Source: Arctopsyche grandis
Taxonomy: Eukaryota > Arthropoda > Insecta > Trichoptera > Hydropsychidae
NCBI RefSeq assembly: GCF_051622035.1
Contig: NC_135364.1
Location: 15,121,501-15,185,500, forward strand
Length of the DNA stretch: 64,000 bases
Direction of reading: 5' to 3'
The translations under genes were made by a program, and so were the position numbers. Positions within the stretch are counted from its first letter, which is position 1; the number at the start of each line of letters is the position of its first letter. Under the pieces are notes generated by a model. The model was not told where the DNA came from, searched no databases, and saw only the letters and a list, made by a program, of their open reading frames with translations. Of the stretch, positions 58,901-64,000 are shown in pieces.

Positions 58901-59679
58901 TTACGTATATTTTTAAGATAAATTGTAAATACAATAATTACTTTTATTTGGCTATAGAGTTTTGATCAGTTATGTGCTGAAAGTTCATTAAGAAATTGAA
59001 CCTATTCCACGGTGTAATTATTTATTTAAGGTATACTTAAACGAAATGTATTTTTTGATTACGTTTCTTTCTCGATTTATTATATTTCCTTTGCTACAAA
59101 ATAAATCAACCTGTTGATCACCATATTATTTATTTATTTTTAACTTTTTTACCAATAAATAGAAAACTTAACTCTTAATTACATATTGCACTACATATTT
59201 GTTGTTCCAACAATTATTTTTTAGTTTAAGATGGTATTTTACTATTTTATATGGTTAATTGATAAATCACATTTTTCAACTAATTTATACTATACAAAAA
59301 ACTCACAATTCTGTTAAATTTTCTTTTTCTTAATTATTTTTGTCGTAACATTATCAATGTAATATTAAACCATTTCTTATTCATCCATCATCAAATGTAT
59401 TCACACTTTATTTACAGCTTTAATTTATAATTAAACTTAAATGTATCACTTAATATGTAATTTGCAAAAGTAACTTTATTTAAAAGCTAGTAATATGTGG
59501 TTGTTCGTTTTTATATATACATTATGTCAAAAAATGAAACTGTTTAATCCTACTTTTATAAAGTTACGGCTACGAAGAGACAACATTAGATATTTAATAT
59601 GATAAAACAATCCAGTCTGTTTTTTTGAATGGGTAATTTCATTAATATTACACAAATTTTACCACTCACTGTACACCGT
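58901..59679. other. Convergent 3' regions of LSM7 and chitin deacetylase
   Basis: AT-rich, no gene. Tail-to-tail spacer of 779 bp. Confidence 0.5.
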
Positions 59680-62600
59680 TCAATCTAATCCAAATTCGTT
59701 TCGTATCCAAGGATACTGTGGAGGACACTCGTTACATGTGATGAGATATCTATCTTGTTGCAGAACTCTGGAATGCAATTTACACGTTCTAGGTAAATTG
59801 CACGCTATTTCAGCAGGTTCAAATGTCTTTTTGTGACATTGCCAAGGCTCAAATTGACTCAACTGATTGCTCGGTGTTGGATGACGCATCCATTGAATGG
59901 CTTGGTAGTTGGTTACGAAGTATACGTCAGGCAATTTGAGCATTTCATCCAAGAATCTCTAAAATGATTATAAATTTTTACTTTAAAATGTAAACAAATG
60001 GAATAATTGCATTTTTTTTAAGTATTTACCCTAAAAGCTGATAAATATTCAGGCTTTTTAAACCACGTAGTGTGGAAATACAGTCCCAGCGGTGCTCTGT
60101 TGCTCAAATAGTGCCTTTTAAAATTAGATACAAGCATTTTATAGATATCGTCACCGGAGAGATGAGGCGGGCAGGAATCTACCATAGCGCAAGTATATTC
60201 ACTAAATGTCAATTGATTCATCACCATTTCCCAAATCCCAGGATAACTTCTCGATGGGCAATTTTGTTGGTTTCCTAATATGCGTTTAAATTTTCTATCA
60301 TAGATTCAGAATACTATTTTAATGGAATGTTTATAAGTGTAATACCTGTGCAAGTATGGGGCATTTTATGATCCAAAGTATATGGCCAAAGCGGTGGATT
60401 TGAAAATGGTGCTACCATTGACGAATCGTAGACAAAACCAAATTCTTTCATCATTAGGAATTGCCTATTCCAGCCGACTCGTAAGAATGGAACTCGCATT
60501 CCCCTATTAAATATACATATAAGCATTAAATATACATATAAACATCAGAAAATTCAATTTGAATGCATTGACTAGTTGTCAAATCAAACCTCAAATCTTC
60601 CATTCGAACATTTCCAAATTTATTGACAATATTTGCCATTCCGACCATCTCATCAAACCAATCTTCAATAGTTGCATTCCTCGACCACCATTGTTCTGGA
60701 CCTTTATGGCTGAAAATTTTCATTTAAAATTCCATTTAAATTATTACAAATAAGGTGCCTATATAGTTTAATGTAAAAGTTATTAATTATTGGTACGTTA
60801 TCGAATGTACGGCAATTTCATGTCCATCATTCCACAACTTCTGAACTTGCATATAGTTCGTATATTGGTGGGATACATAAAAAGTCGCTCTTACAGGACA
60901 ACCATTAGGATTTTTTCTTTCCGGTGTGAATAAAGCTTTGGTATACAAATCCCAATTTTCAAAATTGATTGCATCGTCAAATGTGAGTGTTATCATTTGA
61001 GGCACCTGAAATTTAAGAATAAGTGAAATTTGCATTGCTTCGTATGTTGAATTGTATTGTACGATGAATTATACTAGGTACCTGATTTTTTTCAAGACCA
61101 CCTGGTATTAGAGTACCATCTTTGGAACAGAAACAATCTGGGAGAACACACGTGTGCAGATTGCACGGTTCGGCAGCGTTTGGATCGTGATTTGCATCAC
61201 ACCAACCCTAAAATTAGTTTTACTTTTTAGAATGTTAACTTTTGAATGGACTTGGGATATGTTTGAGTGTGTTTTACTTCGTCTGATGAATCGGGGCAAT
61301 CAACAGAACCATCACAGAAGTACTCATTTGGTAAACAAGTACCGTCTCCACAACCTAGATGTGTAGGATCTTGACATTCTGCATCTTCCAATAGAGGTTT
61401 TGGAACTTTTGGTTCTGAAAGTTCACAAATATAATAAACCATGTAAATATTTACTTTTTTTATTTCTTTGTGACGATTAAAGGTATATTTTGAAATTGAA
61501 ATTGATCATTCTTAACAGTGCTGTAGCGAGGCTATGGCAAATGGGCGAGTGCCAAAGGCGCTCGATGCAAGGGGCGCCGAAGGCTCCCCTCACCTATATT
61601 ATTTTTATTTTTTTAATAAATAAGTAAAATTTAAGAAGAATTCGATGTTTTTTTGAAATATTCATTTGTATATGTATGTACATACTGAATATGTAGGTAC
61701 ATATTATGTTTTAATTTTGTACTTTGTTCGAGGAAGCGTAATGCATGTTTTACTTTTAATACTTTTGAGTTCTAAGAAATTAACCGAACGATTGAAAACG
61801 AAATTTTCGGAACCTTACAAACTCTTTTTTTAATTTTTTTTCATCGTCTACTAATAGATGGGAAAAATGTCATCGTTCATCATAATTAGCTTGAAAAAAC
61901 ATTTGGATACGAGATGTTGTTCAAAATCGAAAGCAATGGAAGCAATTCACGATCAATATGAGGACATATGTACTTTCGGTTTTAAACATCATAAAATACG
62001 ATCATAATTTTGCTAATTCACATTCACTTGCAAAAATTTTAAATGCGCAATAATAAGTTTCTTTTTAAATTTGTGGAATCTCATACTTAATAAATGGAAT
62101 AAGGTTAACATTGTACTTCAGCAGAAAGAACAGGATATTTAGAGAACATCTTTATTAATTCGGGGGCTCGATAATGATATTTATTGCGAAATTGTCAATG
62201 TGGGACATTTATAATATAAATAATAACTGTTTTTTTTTTGTAATTTTTAATTTAAATATTTCAATAAATGTGTATTTTTTAAATGAAATAAATCCTTTAA
62301 ATGTAATGAAAAAATATTAAAAGGGCGACAAAATTGATATTTTCCAAGGGCGCTAAAAACGTCGCTACGGCTCTGATTCTTAAGATTGAAAGGTGATATC
62401 TCTAACTGTACTGTAATTATCATGTCGTGTCATTATCACAAAAGATCCAATTTTGTAATTTCTCCTTCGTCACAACAATGGCAACTAATTTTTATAACCA
62501 GATACTGGAACAGTGACAAACTTTCTTTTTCTATGGAATAAATAAGGTCAGTGGAGGCATATGGTCACGTTCGGTTGGTGAAATTAGTATATGAAAATAT

Positions 62601-63869
62601 TTAAAATGTCATTCATTGTCTATTATTTCTATTACACAATTAAAAAACGATTTGGGTCATGTGAAAGCTTTTACTATAATAATACTAGATGAAAAGTTCA
62701 ATATCTAGTATGATTAAAAGATAAACAATTGTTCCCTAGTACTCATCTTAACTGTTCTCTCTCACTCTATATAATACATATGTATAATATGACAAACAAA
62801 TACAAATAAATTTAATTTAATAAAATATAATAAGAAGTTGTTTTGTTATTTGTTCCAACATTACAAATTTATGACTAACTAAAACAGATATTAAAAATAG
62901 TGTTGTAAAATCGATAAAATTTTATTAAGAAAAATGATTCTGAATGAAAATTAAAAAAAAAGGGGTACAGAATGAACCTTTGGATGTGTCTACAATTATT
63001 ATAGTTAAATTGTAATAGCATATGTATGCATGTACAGCCAGCCAGCAGCTTGGCTTAATGGTAGCTTATATATTTAGCACCACTGAGGTCGAAGGTTCGA
63101 GTCCTCGTCAAACTGCTGGTTAGGTTAGGTTGGGGGTTTTGTGACTTCAAATCGATCGTTTCTCTATCAGAGTTTGCCAATTTTATCTGATCATTGTTGA
63201 AACGGTTCCTGAAAATTGGTATTAGATAATTTCCCGTTGTCACAAAAGCTGTGTGTATAATTTGTAAAAATTATGCACAGTAATCTGAAATCTATAGATA
63301 TCTCTATAGACATCTCTATAATTTCGTGTTTATTATATGTATAAAAATTGTTATTATTTCTGTACTGATTAATTGTTATATGCTATGTATTCTGATTGTA
63401 TATGTATTATTGTATTTCTAACCGTTATCGTACACTCGTCGCATTGGAGCGATCTGTAATGACGAGTGTATATTGATTGTAACAATAAAATAAAATATAT
63501 ATGACCATATTAGTACATAGTATAAAAACTTACCAGCTGTAATATCACAGTTTTCCACGTTGCTCTTGAAATCGCAAATCTGTCTATTCACATCGAACAA
63601 TAATCCCACAGAACATTTGAACTCGAAAACTTCTCCATCCAAGCACAGATAATACTTCGAGCACTCATTGTTTGTCCAAACTTTGTGAGGAGGTCTGTTT
63701 GGATTTCTGCAAGTGGATGAAGTATATTTTTAATGAAATTTAAGCAATCGCCTGACGAGATAGTGTGAAGTTTTCTATTTATTTTTAATTTACCTATAGA
63801 ATCTGCCGTCCTCTAGGCATTTCACACTATTTCGCAAACTCCTCTTCACTACGTTGCCACATTGAATAC
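59680..63869 (-). CDS. CDA3: Chitin deacetylase with chitin-binding and LDL-receptor class A domains, 5' end missing
   Basis: Nine exons are visible: 63794-63869, 63534-63706, 61278-61414, 61082-61207, 60797-61005, 60590-60709, 60346-60503, 60030-60274, 59680-59958, about 506 aa; the signal-peptide exon is beyond the right edge. Domains in order: a CBM14 chitin-binding domain (NECSKYYLCLDGEVFEFKC ... ICDF), an LDLa module (CGDGTCLPNEYFCDGSVDC, DSSDE), and a carbohydrate-esterase-4 deacetylase with the catalytic TFDD, the metal pair in AVHSITH, RVPFLR, DSSMVAPFS and GLYFHTTWF. All motifs needed for activity are present. The enzyme removes acetyl groups from chitin in the cuticle or tracheal matrix. 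TFDD (group I CDA1 proteins have altered residues here) and the C-terminus PWIRNEFGLD favour the group II CDA3/ChLD3 clade; that subgroup is an inference. The second visible intron (61415-63533) is 2.1 kb and holds a hAT and a SINE. Confidence 0.93.
61516..62375. mobile_element. Non-autonomous hAT element in a chitin deacetylase intron (860 bp)
   Basis: Ends CAGTGCTGTAGCGAGG and, inverted, CAGAGCCGTAGCGACG, with a perfect 8-bp duplication ATTCTTAA on both sides (61508-61515, 62376-62383). The subterminal GGGCGCC-type blocks also occur in the degraded relative at 1492-2233. No transposase frame. The clean duplication indicates a young copy. Confidence 0.85.
63043..63497 (+). mobile_element. 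tRNA-derived SINE, copy D, with 3' hairpin
   Basis: The head differs from copies A-C (CAGCTTGGCTTAATGGTAGC, B box GAAGGTTCGAGTCCTCG) but the body is related (ATCGATCGTTTC, CAGAGTTTGCCAATTTTATC). Its end has the hairpin TACACTCGTC...GACGAGTGTA (63431-63470) and an AATAAAATAAAA tail, as in copy E. It lies within the long chitin deacetylase intron, antisense to the gene. Confidence 0.8.
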
Positions 63870-64000
63870 CTGCTCAAAATAGAAAATCAAATACGTTGAA
63901 AAGGAAAAATGAGGCGTTTGATCGTTCGTTCCATCTTCGAAAGCAATACAAGTTTTACTCGATTATCCCGTATAGGGGAAAACCTTTCAATACAACGATG

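Overview
The window is nuclear DNA of an insect: AT-rich, with short (60-100 bp) GT-AG introns, a group-II-type chitin deacetylase gene, and many insect-style tRNA-derived SINEs, LINEs, hAT, Helitron and MITE copies. I cannot name the species from the sequence. Coordinates were counted by hand from the printed sequence; most exon edges were confirmed by reading-frame continuity, while many element edges are approximate.

Left part (1 to about 33.4 kb). I find no host gene I can support. It is a repeat-rich gene desert: several hAT elements (some nested), two LINE fragments in opposite orientations, SINE copies, a Helitron interrupted by an apparently full-length RTE-type LINE with one intact 985-aa ORF, a long-palindrome MITE, and at 24.7-26.9 kb two Helitrons abutting head to tail, the second carrying about 1.5 kb of very GC-rich tandem arrays.

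Right part (33.4-64 kb). Seven protein genes: a two-PDZ protein (+, 4 exons), CRELD (-, one coding exon, tail-to-tail with the PDZ gene), the SAGA/ADA subunit TADA3 (+, one coding exon), PIF1 DNA helicase (+, 3 exons), TRAPPC9 (-, 16 exons, two of its introns GC-AG), LSM7 (+, 3 exons, head-to-head with TRAPPC9) and a chitin deacetylase (-, 9 exons visible, 5' end beyond the right edge). They do not form one pathway: housekeeping genes (transcription co-activation, DNA helicase, vesicle tethering, RNA decay and splicing) next to one cuticle gene. Mobile elements sit in the spacers (a Tigger/pogo relic with a nested hAT MITE before TADA3; a SINE plus long palindrome just before PIF1; a Mutator-like MITE after TRAPPC9; a Merlin-like relic between TRAPPC9 and LSM7) and in introns (LINE in TRAPPC9; hAT and SINE in the chitin deacetylase).

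Most interesting signals: (1) the tandem Helitron pair whose GC-rich arrays look grown out of Helitron terminal sequences; (2) two 383-393 bp near-perfect hairpin elements inserted independently, with different 8-bp duplications, at about the same place in the tail of two SINE copies; (3) two GC-AG introns in TRAPPC9; (4) a conserved composite ATTGG motif with 25-bp spacing at two places 5 kb apart.
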